Assembly (NCBI GenBank): GCA_947463515.1
Contig: CANHRI010000025.1
Span: forward strand, 1 to 36,900
DNA: 36,900 bases
Direction: 5' to 3'
Source of the DNA: Flavobacteriaceae bacterium
GTDB lineage: Bacteria; Bacteroidota; Bacteroidia; Flavobacteriales; Flavobacteriaceae
A program made the translations under genes and the position numbers. Positions 25,815 to 33,833 of this stretch are shown piece after piece. Positions within the stretch are counted from its first letter, which is position 1, and each line of letters begins with the position of its first letter. The notes below the pieces were generated by a model, which saw nothing but the letters and a program-made list of their open reading frames with translations, was not told where the DNA came from and made no database searches.

Positions 25815-27269
25815 ATGAAACTTGTATGGCTTAAACGCGACTTACGCTTGCAGGACCACGAAGCTTTATTTCGTGCCTTAGAAAGCAAGGAAAAGGTGCT
25901 TTTGCTGTATAATTTTGAACCCTCCCTTCTGCAGGATTACCATTACAGCTCCCGTCATTTTGATTTTATCCGACAAAGTTTACAGGACTTGCAACAGGAG
26001 CTTCTGCCCTACCACACGCAAATTTTGGTGGTTGAAGAAGAAGCTACGAGTGTTTTTCAAAAGCTGATTGATCGATGTTGCATTACCGGCGTTTATTCGC
26101 ATCAAGAAACGGGCATTCAACATACTTTTCACCGCGATCTTGCCGTAGCTGAATTGCTGCGCGCCAATGGAATTCCTTGGTTTGAATACGTTACCAATGG
26201 CGTCATTCGGGGTTTACGCAACCGTCAAAAGTGGAAAGAAGACTTGTATGGTTTTATGGAAAAACCTTGCTTTCCCTTTACCGCCAACGGTCGATCGTTT
26301 GTAAAATACGCTGAAATTGAAAAGCTAGAAATTCATTTTAAGATTCCAACATTAGAAACCCCAACCGATACCCCTTTTCAAAAAGGAGGCCGCCGTATGG
26401 GATTACGTTACCTGCAATCCTTTTTACAGGAACGGGTTGAAAATTACAGCCGCCACATCTCCAAACCCGAATTGGGACGCAAGGGGTGCAGTCGTTTATC
26501 GCCGTATATTGCTTGGGGGAACTTATCCATACGAGAAATTTATCAATGGACATGGAACACCCGTCAAAAAGGAAAATTCAAACGTCAAATCGATAATTTC
26601 GCCTCTCGTTTGCGATGGCAAGCCCATTTTATCCAAAAGTTTGAAATGGAATGTTCGATGGAATTTCATCCTGTCAACAAAGGCTATATGCACATTCAAC
26701 TCCCCGTAAATGCAACCTATCACGAAGCTTGGTGCACGGGACAAACAGGAGTGCCTTTGGTCGATGCTTGCATGCGTTGTTTGAATACTACGGGCTACCT
26801 TAACTTTCGAATGCGGGCGTTGGTGGTTTCGTTTTACACCCATCATTTGATGCAACCTTGGCAAAATTGCAGTCCCCATCTCGCGCAGCAGTTTTTGGAT
26901 TTTGAACCGGGTATTCATTATCCACAGATTCAAATGCAAGCCGGTGTTACGGGTGTAAACATGATTCGCATTTACAATCCAACCAAAAATTCGATCGAGC
27001 ATGATGCTGAGGGAACGTTTATTCGTAAATGGGTGCCTGAATTGCGCAATATTCCAGCGCCTTTTATTCATGAGCCTTGGAAACTAACCCCTATCGAACA
27101 AATGCTGTATCACTTTGAACCGGGTTACGATTATCCTTTTCCGATCGTTCCCTTGGAAGAAGCGCAAAAAGCAGCTACCGATTTTTGGTGGGGACTGCGG
27201 AAAAAACACGAAGTTCGCAAAGACAGCAGCCGGGTTTTAGCCAAACACACCTTTCCTGATCGCGATTAA
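25815..27269 (+). CDS. Divergent photolyase/cryptochrome-like flavoprotein
   Basis: A 484-residue paralogue of the preceding photolyase, 16 bases downstream. Fold motifs are kept ([42 protein letters not shown] in part, [25 protein letters not shown]). The canonical CPD-repair residues are changed: Arg265 where Glu is expected, Phe331 for Asn, Gly366 for the FAD N5-facing Asn, and Pro370/Ile372 for the two Trps of WQW. It may be a cryptochrome-like photoreceptor, or repair another lesion. A subclass without CPD activity is inferred, not shown. It overlaps the convergent HAD gene by 4 bases. Confidence 0.85.
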   Translation: MKLVWLKRDLRLQDHEALFRALESKEKVLLLYNFEPSLLQDYHYSSRHFDFIRQSLQDLQQELLPYHTQILVVEEEATSVFQKLIDRCCITGVYSHQETGIQHTFHRDLAVAELLRANGIPWFEYVTNGVIRGLRNRQKWKEDLYGFMEKPCFPFTANGRSFVKYAEIEKLEIHFKIPTLETPTDTPFQKGGRRMGLRYLQSFLQERVENYSRHISKPELGRKGCSRLSPYIAWGNLSIREIYQWTWNTRQKGKFKRQIDNFASRLRWQAHFIQKFEMECSMEFHPVNKGYMHIQLPVNATYHEAWCTGQTGVPLVDACMRCLNTTGYLNFRMRALVVSFYTHHLMQPWQNCSPHLAQQFLDFEPGIHYPQIQMQAGVTGVNMIRIYNPTKNSIEHDAEGTFIRKWVPELRNIPAPFIHEPWKLTPIEQMLYHFEPGYDYPFPIVPLEEAQKAATDFWWGLRKKHEVRKDSSRVLAKHTFPDRD

Positions 27270-27922
27270 ATACGAGCCGCCATCGCTGCAAAAGTGAGTT
27301 CGTCAAAATGTTTGACCACCCAATCGGCACGACTGTAGTCTTGATTTTTGGAATGAAAGCTGTCGTAACCAATGCAAAAAACTTCTGCCCCTTTGGCCGC
27401 CGCAATTCCGTTGGTACTATCTTCTATCACAATACATTCATGGGCTTGGTGTTGCGACAACCGTACCGCCTCTAGAAATATCGCCGGATGGGGTTTGGAC
27501 AGCGGAAAATCTTCGCCCGAAACAATGTGTATGAAATAGGGGAACAAATCAAATCGATTGAAAACCCGATGAATAGTGACTTTGGCCGAGGACGATGCTA
27601 AAATAAGCTGAATACCGTTGGCTTTAAGTTCTTTAATCAAGCGTTCTACCCCATCGAGTAGTGTCAAATCTTCTTTGTGGTCAAAAGCTGCGTTGAACAA
27701 ATCGCGTTTGGCTTGCACTAAGTCTTCAACGCTTTGTGGTAGCTCGAATTGCGTTTTTAGTTTTTGAAAAATATTCTTGGTCGAATTTCCTGTAAATGAC
27801 GCATACATTTCGGGCGTAACGGTAATCCCTAATTGGTCAAAAAGTTGGTGATACGCATAATGATGCACGGGTTCGGTATCAACGATCACCCCATCCATAT
27901 CAAAAATGACGGTTTTTAGCAT
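27266..27922 (-). CDS. HAD-superfamily hydrolase, subfamily IA (beta-phosphoglucomutase-like)
   Basis: A 218-residue HAD enzyme. Motif [16 protein letters not shown] (nucleophile Asp8, acid/base Asp10), motif [11 protein letters not shown], motif III Lys in [13 protein letters not shown], motif [14 protein letters not shown]. The helical cap between residues 15 and 90 is C1 type. The substrate is probably a sugar phosphate; the DxD plus EPVHH pattern is like beta-phosphoglucomutase or related phosphatases. Its ATG shares a base with the DUF1648 stop (TAATG). Confidence 0.9.
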   Translation of the reverse strand: MLKTVIFDMDGVIVDTEPVHHYAYHQLFDQLGITVTPEMYASFTGNSTKNIFQKLKTQFELPQSVEDLVQAKRDLFNAAFDHKEDLTLLDGVERLIKELKANGIQLILASSSAKVTIHRVFNRFDLFPYFIHIVSGEDFPLSKPHPAIFLEAVRLSQHQAHECIVIEDSTNGIAAAKGAEVFCIGYDSFHSKNQDYSRADWVVKHFDELTFAAMAARI

Positions 27923-28419
27923 TAGCTGTATTTGAAGAGTTGGATTAAATAATAAAAAATGGTCCCGAAAAGCGCAACCAAAATGCCTCCAATCACATAG
28001 GAGGTTCCCGAAAAATCAGGACGGATGGCCACTTGAACGGTTTGCCATTGGATGACGGCAAAAATTCCGACCAGAACCACTTTCAAACTGCGCATCATTT
28101 GCAAAGCCCATCGGTAAAGACGTGGAGCATTGTCGGAAGTAATTGCAACGGGATAATTGAACCATTCGGGATGACGGCCCAAAAAGGTAAGCAAGGCATA
28201 GAGTGCTGTACCCGCAACTGTTTCGCCCAAAAAAAACATTTTTCCACCATAACCATCTGGATTCCCTTGTCCATCAAAATGGATGGCGATCGTTTCGGGC
28301 AACTTCGGATACATGACAAAAGCGTACATCCAGGAGCCCAGCAAAATGAGTAGGGCCAACCCTTCGAACAGTTGATCGGCGGTTGTGAGTGGAACTTGAA
28401 TCTTGGGTTGTTGTGTCAT
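27922..28419 (-). CDS. DUF1648 domain membrane protein
   Basis: A 165-residue protein with four hydrophobic segments. The first part has the DUF1648 pattern: TM, then YPKLPETIAIHFDGQGNPDGYGGK. The start is ATG 28419 (MTQQPKIQVPL), overlapping the tcdA stop by one base (TAATG); the ORF extends further upstream inside tcdA but that part is rejected. Function unknown; in SdpI-type proteins this domain is tied to immunity and signalling, but no such partner is seen. Confidence 0.85.
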   Translation of the reverse strand: MTQQPKIQVPLTTADQLFEGLALLILLGSWMYAFVMYPKLPETIAIHFDGQGNPDGYGGKMFFLGETVAGTALYALLTFLGRHPEWFNYPVAITSDNAPRLYRWALQMMRSLKVVLVGIFAVIQWQTVQVAIRPDFSGTSYVIGGILVALFGTIFYYLIQLFKYS

Positions 28420-29135
28420 TATTTTTTCAACAAATAACGTACTACAGTTTCCGCTGCATGGAGTCCGAATAAACAAGGCATCCATGAATTCGTTCCATAA
28501 AACGACTTTTTGAAATTGCTTCCGTCGGTGTGTTTTACACTATCATAATCAGGACGTTCGCTGGAATAGACCACTTTGATGCCCCCCGAAATCCCCTCTT
28601 TTTTGAGGCGTTTCCGCACGTGTTTGGCCAACGGACAGTAATCGGTTTTGCTGATATCGGTGACTTTAACTTTGGATGCTAAATATTTTCCACCTGCGCC
28701 CATGTTGCTAATTACTTTCACCCCTTTTCGCTTGGCGGCTAATAATAAATTCAACTTGGGTGTCACACTATCGATACAATCTAGGACATAATCAAACTCG
28801 GGCGAAACCAACTCAAATGCCCGTTCTGGCGATAAAAACTCTTTTAAAGAAGTCAGTTCTAATTCTGGGTTGATGTCCAACAAACGCGCTGCCATAAGTT
28901 CAACTTTAGGTAAACCTACTGTGGAATGCAAGGCGGGTAATTGCCTGTTAATGTTGGTGATATCTACCACATCACCATCGACAATAGTCATTTTTCCGAC
29001 ACCTGCACGCGCTAAAAATTCGGCGGCAAACGAACCTACTCCTCCCAAACCAACGACCAATACATTTGCCTTACGCAATTTTTCTAAACCTTCCGTTTTA
29101 AATAATAGTTCTGCACGTTCTTGCCAAACAGCCAT
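28419..29135 (-). CDS. tcdA: tRNA threonylcarbamoyladenosine dehydratase
   Basis: A 238-residue ThiF/E1-like protein that uses ATP to cyclise t6A37 to ct6A in tRNAs. N-terminal QERAELLFKTEGLEKLRKAN, nucleotide-binding GLGGVGSFAAEFLARAGVG (about 29-47), DGDVVDITNINRQ, and the catalytic region DCIDSVTPKLNL. The C-terminal half has GAGGKYLASKVKVTDISKT and SSERP. Length is close to E. coli TcdA (268). It is translationally coupled (TAATG) to the DUF1648 and HAD genes downstream. Confidence 0.93.
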   Translation of the reverse strand: MAVWQERAELLFKTEGLEKLRKANVLVVGLGGVGSFAAEFLARAGVGKMTIVDGDVVDITNINRQLPALHSTVGLPKVELMAARLLDINPELELTSLKEFLSPERAFELVSPEFDYVLDCIDSVTPKLNLLLAAKRKGVKVISNMGAGGKYLASKVKVTDISKTDYCPLAKHVRKRLKKEGISGGIKVVYSSERPDYDSVKHTDGSNFKKSFYGTNSWMPCLFGLHAAETVVRYLLKK

Positions 29136-29145
29136 GATTATCGAA

Positions 29146-29173
29146 TTATGAATTATGAGTTATGAGTTATGAA
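29146..29173. repeat. Tandem heptamer repeat (4 x 7 bp)
   Basis: Four consecutive copies of TTATGAA/TTATGAG (29146-29152, 29153-29159, 29160-29166, 29167-29173) lie between tatD-like and tcdA. Similar short heptamer repeats are common between flavobacterial genes, from memory. Copy number may vary between strains. Confidence 0.85.
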
Positions 29174-29250
29174 TGGACTGCAAAAATAAGGAATTGGTAG
29201 GAGAAGAAAGAAGCGCGTCGTTAACTTCTTGGCGAATAATGATCATGCCA

Positions 29251-29895
29251 CTACTTCACGCCAAACACGTGGGCTACATTTTGTTCGATTTGCCGTTCCA
29301 GTTCGCTGACTTCAAGGTTACGATAGTGAGCGGCCTGGGCATACACCGCGGCGATCGATTCTTCAAGAGTATCGGTCTCCAAAAAGATACGGTCTTCGGG
29401 GACCGATAGAAAGGCCTCGCGAAGATCGGGATTGCGCAACAAGTATTTCCCAAACGAAAGGTACAATCCATGACGAACGAGTTCCTGTGCCAATTGGGCA
29501 TTCTTGGAAAATCCATGTACAATTAGTGGAACCGAAATTTTCAATTGTTTTTTTATCGAAAATAATTCCTGAAATGCTCCAACCAGGTGAAGTACGACCG
29601 GCTTTTGATGTTGTTCTGCCAACAAAAGATGGGCTTTAAAAACGTCGCATTGTAGTTCAAAGGGGACTTCAATTCGTTTGTCCAAACCGCATTCGCCTAT
29701 GGCCCAACAGCCCTTTTGTGTTAGGTGGTGTGCTACAATATCCAAATGTTCGGGCCATTTTTTTTCATCAATATACCAGGGATGAATTCCGATGGAATAC
29801 ACGGGTGATTTTCCCTCAAAAGCCCAAGGATACTCATTCACGAGTTCGACCCCAAGCGGCGAATTGGTATAGCGATGCGTATGAAGATTAAACAT
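29251..29895 (-). CDS. TatD family metal-dependent hydrolase
   Basis: A 214-residue TIM-barrel amidohydrolase-type protein. Metal ligands: HTH near residue 5 (FNLHTHRYTN), the conserved IGECGLD (Glu about 92), VLHLVGAF, VHGFSKN and FLETDT (Asp near the C-terminus). TatD proteins are 3'-5' DNA exonucleases/DNA repair or quality-control enzymes; the members in Bacteroidota are uncharacterised. It lies 115 bases upstream of tcdA on the same strand. Confidence 0.88.
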   Translation of the reverse strand: MFNLHTHRYTNSPLGVELVNEYPWAFEGKSPVYSIGIHPWYIDEKKWPEHLDIVAHHLTQKGCWAIGECGLDKRIEVPFELQCDVFKAHLLLAEQHQKPVVLHLVGAFQELFSIKKQLKISVPLIVHGFSKNAQLAQELVRHGLYLSFGKYLLRNPDLREAFLSVPEDRIFLETDTLEESIAAVYAQAAHYRNLEVSELERQIEQNVAHVFGVK

Positions 29896-29967
29896 ATAGA
29901 ATTGATTGATATTGATTTGAATGGAGCCCTTTACGGGTATGAAATGAGCTCAAAAATCGGGGAACTA

Positions 29968-30072
29968 AGGTACGTAAAGTTTTTGATTATGGCGCTGTCT
30001 TTTGCCATCACATCAGCTTACTTATAACACTCATAAGCAGTGTTTTAGGAGCATTTCGTACCTCAAAAACTT
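29968..30072. repeat. Complex inverted repeats upstream of the recombinase
   Basis: AGGTACG (29968-29974) matches CGTACCT (30057-30063) and AAGTTTTTGA (29977-29986) matches TCAAAAACTT (30063-30072) as inverted copies. A central hairpin AACACT/AGTGTT (30026-30031, 30039-30044) overlaps a CTTAT/ATAAG pair. It could be a recombinase or regulator binding site ahead of the integrase, or a relic of an insertion. Confidence 0.5.
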
Positions 30073-30107
30073 TTATCAACAACCGTTAAACAGAACCCTA
30101 AACCCTC

Positions 30108-30115
30108 TATATTTG
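30108..30115 (+). promoter_or_regulatory. Candidate -7 box of the integron-type recombinase gene
   Basis: TATATTTG matches TAnnTTTG, 25 bases before the ATG at 30141. A GTTAAA at 30085-30090, about 18 bases upstream, may act as -33. Confidence 0.5.
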
Positions 30116-30140
30116 TAATCTATCTATAAGCCTAAATATT

Positions 30141-31184
30141 ATGAAATGGAATGCCAAATTAATTGTCTACAAGGGAGTTTCACTTATTGGTGTATTTTTC
30201 GAAAAAAATCAATCGTTAATTCAAGAGATTAAAACGTTTGCCGATGCGCGTTGGAGTCAGTCCAATGTTTGCTGGCACGTGCCTGACACCTTTGAGAATC
30301 GTTTTATTTTCAATGTCGTACCGCCTGAAGTTCGGTTACCGAGTCCTCAGGCCCAAGTGTATTTGGAGCGGTTTCGTCGGTATTTGCAATCGAAGCGCTA
30401 CAGTGATAATACGGTGGCGACGTACCATGATGCGTTAAAAGTTTTTTTCATCTACTTCAAGGAAAAATCGGTGTTGGATTTGACCCATGACGATGTAATT
30501 GAATTCAACAACAACTACATTTTGGCGCAGCAATTGTCGGCTTCGTATCAAAATCAGCTGGTGAATGCGATCAAGCTCTTTTATCAAGTAGAGCGTGACA
30601 TGAAATTGGAAATCGAAAAAATTCATCGGCCCAAGCGGGCGAAGAAGCTCCCGAATGTATTGAGTATGGCGGAGGTGAAGGAATTGGTTGAAGCGCCGAC
30701 AAATTTGAAGCATCGTGCGATGTTGAGTTTGATCTATTCGGGGGGCTTGCGGTGTGGGGAACTGTTGAAATTGAAGCCGGTTCATATTGATTCGGAGCGG
30801 AGCCTTATTTTTATCGCATCGGGCAAGGGAAAAAAGGATCGGATTGTTCCTTTGAGTGGGCGTTTGTTGCCGATGTTGCGGGAGTACTATCGGTATTACC
30901 GTCCGAAGGTGTATTTGTTTGAGGGGCAGCGGCCGGGAGAACCGTATTCGGAGAAGAGTTTACAGAGTGTTTTGAAGCAGGCGTTGGCCAAAACGAAGAT
31001 AGAAAAACCGGTTACGCTGCATTGGTTGCGGCATAGTTTTGCGACTCATTTGCTTGAGAATGGTACGGATTTGCGTTACATCCAAGAGATTTTGGGTCAT
31101 AACAGCAGTAAAACCACGGAGATTTACACTCATGTAAGTACAAAAAGCATCCAAAATATCAAAAGTCCGTTTGATGATTTATAA
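30141..31184 (+). CDS. Tyrosine recombinase, probable integrase of the cassette array
   Basis: A 347-residue site-specific recombinase. Residues 1-60 form an extra N-terminal domain (ARWSQSNVCWHVPDT) typical of a Bacteroidota recombinase group. A SAM-like core-binding domain covers about 68-160, the catalytic domain about 170-345. Catalytic residues seen: Arg204 (SGGLRCGELL), Lys in ASGKGKKDR (229-232), His294 and Arg297 (LHWLRHSF), His320 (EILGHNS) and nucleophile Tyr329 (TEIYTHV). The insert that marks IntI between the catalytic Lys strands and HxxR (with its ERKYPxA-like motif) is absent: PLSGRLLPMLREYYRYYRP runs on quickly to the HxxR box. Genes for cassettes start 90 bases after its stop. 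The array association is strong; being its actual integrase is inferred from position. Confidence 0.9.
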   Translation: MKWNAKLIVYKGVSLIGVFFEKNQSLIQEIKTFADARWSQSNVCWHVPDTFENRFIFNVVPPEVRLPSPQAQVYLERFRRYLQSKRYSDNTVATYHDALKVFFIYFKEKSVLDLTHDDVIEFNNNYILAQQLSASYQNQLVNAIKLFYQVERDMKLEIEKIHRPKRAKKLPNVLSMAEVKELVEAPTNLKHRAMLSLIYSGGLRCGELLKLKPVHIDSERSLIFIASGKGKKDRIVPLSGRLLPMLREYYRYYRPKVYLFEGQRPGEPYSEKSLQSVLKQALAKTKIEKPVTLHWLRHSFATHLLENGTDLRYIQEILGHNSSKTTEIYTHVSTKSIQNIKSPFDDL

Positions 31185-31212
31185 AAAAGTACTATTTTTA
31201 TACAACCCTTTG

Positions 31213-31258
31213 AAATCAGACCTATACACCCAAATGGTTTGTTTAAGTCTGATTTTTT
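31213..31258 (+). terminator. Terminator after the recombinase, before the attI-like site
   Basis: AAATCAGAC (31213-31221) pairs with GTCTGATTT (31247-31255), a 9-bp stem with a 25-base loop, followed by a T-run to 31258. It separates recombinase transcription from the cassettes. Confidence 0.75.
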
Positions 31259-31261
31259 CGG

Positions 31262-31290
31262 GGGTATAAACGAGTTAGGCAACAGTTAAC
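31262..31290 (+). other. attI-like insertion site with core GTTAGGC
   Basis: GTTAGGC (31274-31280) fits the GTTRRRY core where integron integrases cut after the G. It sits between the recombinase terminator and the first cassette gene. Only a single simple core is seen; accessory recombinase-binding repeats could not be recognised. Confidence 0.7.
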
Positions 31291-32300
31291 AGAACTGCCA
31301 CAAAAAACGACAAAATATAAAATCGAAAAGTATGAAATTAACAATCTATTCCTTAATCACAACATCTATTTTATTTTTATCATGTAACAATTCAAGTGAG
31401 GTAAAAAATGATTTAGAAAAACAGAATCTCAATGGAAGAGTTAAATCTATAACCGAAAATTCATATCGCGCAGTTGAAAAATTTGGAGAAATTGTAAAAG
31501 GAGAAAAACTCGTTGATAAAATATTTAATAAGGAAAATAGACTTACAACATTTAATGAAAAAGGTTATGAAACTGAATCTTTAGTTGGTTTTTGGCCAGC
31601 AAAATTTAAGTACAATGAAAATAATCAGAAAATAGAAGAAAATTGGTATGATTCAGACACTAAAATTTTTTATAAATACAATGACAAAGGATTTATTGTA
31701 GAATCTAATAATTACTATAAAAAAGGTTTAGTTCAAAAAGTGAAAATTGTTTGTGATGAGGAAGGTAATGAAATAGAAAGAAATTCATACGACACTAATG
31801 GTAAACTTGACTATAAACAGAAAAATACCTTTAAAGATGGAAAATTAATTGAAACAAAAGAATATGATGGCGATGGAACTTTAAGTTCTTCAACAAAACG
31901 TAAATATGATGAGAATGGAAACGAAACTGAAAACATTATTTACGATTCTTATGGAGAAGTATCTTTAAAATCAACTTGTAAATATGATGAAAACAATCAA
32001 ATCATTGAAGCAATAAATATTACTAATAATGCTTTCAATAAAAGTCAAACGAAAAACAAATACATTTATAGAAAACTTGATGCAAATAAAAATTGGACAG
32101 AAAGCATTCAATTTGAAAATGATGCGCCTAAATTAATTATTGAAAGAATAATAGAATATTATAAATAACCGATTGCCTAACAGCCGTTTGGCAAGATTGC
32201 GAATTTTGTGGTAAATTCACGTTTCCGTTCCGCAAGAAATTTTATCTTTAGTAGAAAATAAACGGTTACGAAGTTCGCAACCTCGCCAAGCGGCGGAACG
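31275..32300 (+). mobile_element. Gene cassette 1
   Basis: It runs from the T after the G of the core at 31274 to the G of the core at 32300, 1026 bp. Its first bases TTAGGC are the reverse complement of GCCTAA in the R'' box of its own attC (32175-32181), as expected for a circle that recombined in. It carries one lipoprotein gene. Confidence 0.8.
31332..32168 (+). CDS. Lipoprotein with YD/RHS-like short repeats (cassette 1)
   Basis: A 278-residue lipoprotein: signal MKLTIYSLITTSILFLSC with lipobox and Cys18. The mature part is a string of about 20-residue repeats with the pattern KYDENGNETENIIYDSYG, YNDKGFIVESNNYY and EEGNEIERNSYDTNGK. This is like the short YD/RHS-type repeats of many Bacteroidota surface lipoproteins. 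It makes a beta-rich, probably cell-surface protein. No enzyme motif is seen. AT-rich codon use, as in the other cassettes. Function unknown. Confidence 0.8.
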   Translation: MKLTIYSLITTSILFLSCNNSSEVKNDLEKQNLNGRVKSITENSYRAVEKFGEIVKGEKLVDKIFNKENRLTTFNEKGYETESLVGFWPAKFKYNENNQKIEENWYDSDTKIFYKYNDKGFIVESNNYYKKGLVQKVKIVCDEEGNEIERNSYDTNGKLDYKQKNTFKDGKLIETKEYDGDGTLSSSTKRKYDENGNETENIIYDSYGEVSLKSTCKYDENNQIIEAINITNNAFNKSQTKNKYIYRKLDANKNWTESIQFENDAPKLIIERIIEYYK

Positions 32301-32306
32301 TTATGC
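32175..32306 (+). repeat. attC-like site 1 (132 bp)
   Basis: R'' GCCTAAC (32175-32181) to R' GTTATGC (32300-32306). The inner arms GCCGTTTGGCAAGATTGCGA (from 32183) and its counterpart TTCGCAACCTCGCCAAGCGG (from about 32275) form a ~21-bp stem with three mismatches or wobbles. The loop holds TTTTGTGGT (32204-32212). R'' pairs with the cassette's left boundary TTAGGC, not with its right R'. Confidence 0.85.
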
Positions 32307-33789
32307 CTCATGCAATAGGACATCATTCAAAAAAACAAAACTATGAACAGAATACTACTTTTAATCTTGACAATAATCCCCTTTTTTTGTTTCGGACAAA
32401 ACTATACATCATATTTTACAGGCAACAGTACTGACATCATTACGAATCCATTGGGAGGAGTATGTCTTATGGGTGGTGCTACAGAAGATGATAATGCAAT
32501 TAAGTGGTTTCTTCAAAGAGCAAACGGAGGTGATGTATTGGTATTGAGAACAACTGGGTCTAATGGCTACAATTCATACTTCTACACAGGATTAGGAATA
32601 CCTGTAAATTCTGTTGAATCAATAGTTTGCCACAATGCAATGGCAAGTAACGAAACTTACATAATTCAAAAAATCCAACAAGCTGAAGCTATTTGGTTTG
32701 CAGGTGGAGACCAATGGTCTTACATAAGTTACTGGAGAAATTCACCCATAGACAGTGCTATTAACCAAGCTATTCAGCAAAAGAATATTGTAATTGGAGG
32801 GACAAGTGCTGGTATGGCCATACAAGGAAAATATTATTTTTCTGCACAATACGGCACGGTAACATCTGCCACAGCTCTTTCAAATCCCTACAATAGCCTT
32901 GTAAATGTTGATTCGGCCGCTTTTATTAATAATAATTTTTTAAACAATACCATTACTGATACTCATTTTGATAACCCCGACAGAAAGGGAAGGCTAATAT
33001 CATTTCTTGCTAGAATTAAAACTGATTATGGGGTTTATGCAAATGCAATAGCTTGTGATGAATATACTGCAGTTTGTATAGACACAAACGGAATTGCTCG
33101 CGTTTTTGGTGGACATCCAACATATGATGACAATGCATATTTTATTCAATCGAATTGTGAACTTACCACTCAGATACCCGAAAATTGCTCTACAGGAAAT
33201 CCATTGACATGGAATTTGGGTGGATTAGCGGTAAAGTCATACCAAATAAAAGGCGATAGCACTGGTAGCAAGACATTTAACTTAAGCACTTGGCAATCTG
33301 GAACTGGAGGAACTTGGTATAATTGGTTTGTTTCAAATGGTAATTTTAATGAACAAATAGGAACAGCAATTAATTGTTCTCCTTTGGCAATTGATGAAAT
33401 TACAAATAACTCTGAAATCCAAATTTATCCTAATCCTACCCAAGATAAAATGATTATTAGTATGAGCGATTTATCATTAAATCTTGAGGAAATTAACCTT
33501 TACAATACACTTGGTCAGAAATTCGTATTCAAGACATCAAAAATTGGAAAGGATTATAATGTGGACATAAGTGAATTGCAAAATGGTGTTTACTTTATTT
33601 TAATCGATGAAAGAAACTCCAAAAGATACTTCAGCAAAATAATGAAAAATTAAAGGCACGTAGGCATAACACGGGTTTGGCAAAAGTGACGGTTCAGTGC
33701 TCCGCAGAAACATTTGTGGTTAATCAAACTTTGGTTCTCCGCATCAACATTTGTGGTGAAAATCGCCACCTTCGCCAAGCCCGAAAACG
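32301..33789 (+). mobile_element. Gene cassette 2
   Basis: From the T after the core G at 32300 to the core G at 33789, 1489 bp. Left boundary TTATGCC is the reverse complement of GGCATAA at its attC R''. It holds one gene, a T9SS-exported peptidase-like protein. Confidence 0.8.
32343..33653 (+). CDS. Cyanophycinase-like (peptidase S51 type) protein with T9SS C-terminal sorting domain
   Basis: A 436-residue exported protein. Signal peptide ends near residue 19 (FFCFGQ). The catalytic part (about 30-330) has GGVCLMGGATEDDNA, AIWFAGGDQWSY and the nucleophile motif GGTSAGMAIQG with Ser155, as in cyanophycinase and other S51 peptidases. The last 77 residues are a T9SS type A sorting domain: IYPNPTQDKMIISM, INLYNTLGQK, NGVYFILI, RYFSKIMKN. 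It should be secreted or attached to the surface, and may cleave beta-Asp/Arg peptides or another isopeptide. The sorting domain ties this cassette to Bacteroidota hosts. Confidence 0.88.
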   Translation: MNRILLLILTIIPFFCFGQNYTSYFTGNSTDIITNPLGGVCLMGGATEDDNAIKWFLQRANGGDVLVLRTTGSNGYNSYFYTGLGIPVNSVESIVCHNAMASNETYIIQKIQQAEAIWFAGGDQWSYISYWRNSPIDSAINQAIQQKNIVIGGTSAGMAIQGKYYFSAQYGTVTSATALSNPYNSLVNVDSAAFINNNFLNNTITDTHFDNPDRKGRLISFLARIKTDYGVYANAIACDEYTAVCIDTNGIARVFGGHPTYDDNAYFIQSNCELTTQIPENCSTGNPLTWNLGGLAVKSYQIKGDSTGSKTFNLSTWQSGTGGTWYNWFVSNGNFNEQIGTAINCSPLAIDEITNNSEIQIYPNPTQDKMIISMSDLSLNLEEINLYNTLGQKFVFKTSKIGKDYNVDISELQNGVYFILIDERNSKRYFSKIMKN

Positions 33790-33795
33790 TTATGC
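33664..33795 (+). repeat. attC-like site 2 (132 bp)
   Basis: R'' GCATAAC (33664-33670) to R' GTTATGC (33789-33795). Arms CGGGTTTGGCAAAAGTGACG and CGCCACCTTCGCCAAGCCCG pair over ~20 bp. The loop contains a near-direct repeat: CTCCGC..ACATTTGTGGT at 33700-33720 and 33737-33757 (2 mismatches, 37 bases apart). Confidence 0.85.
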
Positions 33796-33803
33796 CTCAT
33801 GCT

Positions 33804-33833
33804 ATGACAGACCGTAACAAAAACGAAAATTGA
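33804..33833 (+). CDS. Possible 9-codon leader ORF
   Basis: ATG 33804 to TGA 33831-33833 encodes MTDRNKNEN. Its stop overlaps the TTG start of the next gene (TTGA). It could be a short coupled leader, or a chance ORF. Confidence 0.3.
   Translation: MTDRNKNEN

Noticed and set aside
29146..29173. Heptamer repeat as a CRISPR or att site
   Set aside because: Only four 7-bp units without spacers; a simple tandem repeat.
30141..31184. Recombinase as a phage or conjugative-element integrase
   Set aside because: No tRNA gene, phage or conjugation genes are adjacent; cassette-like units follow directly. It remains the main alternative if array linkage is not conserved.
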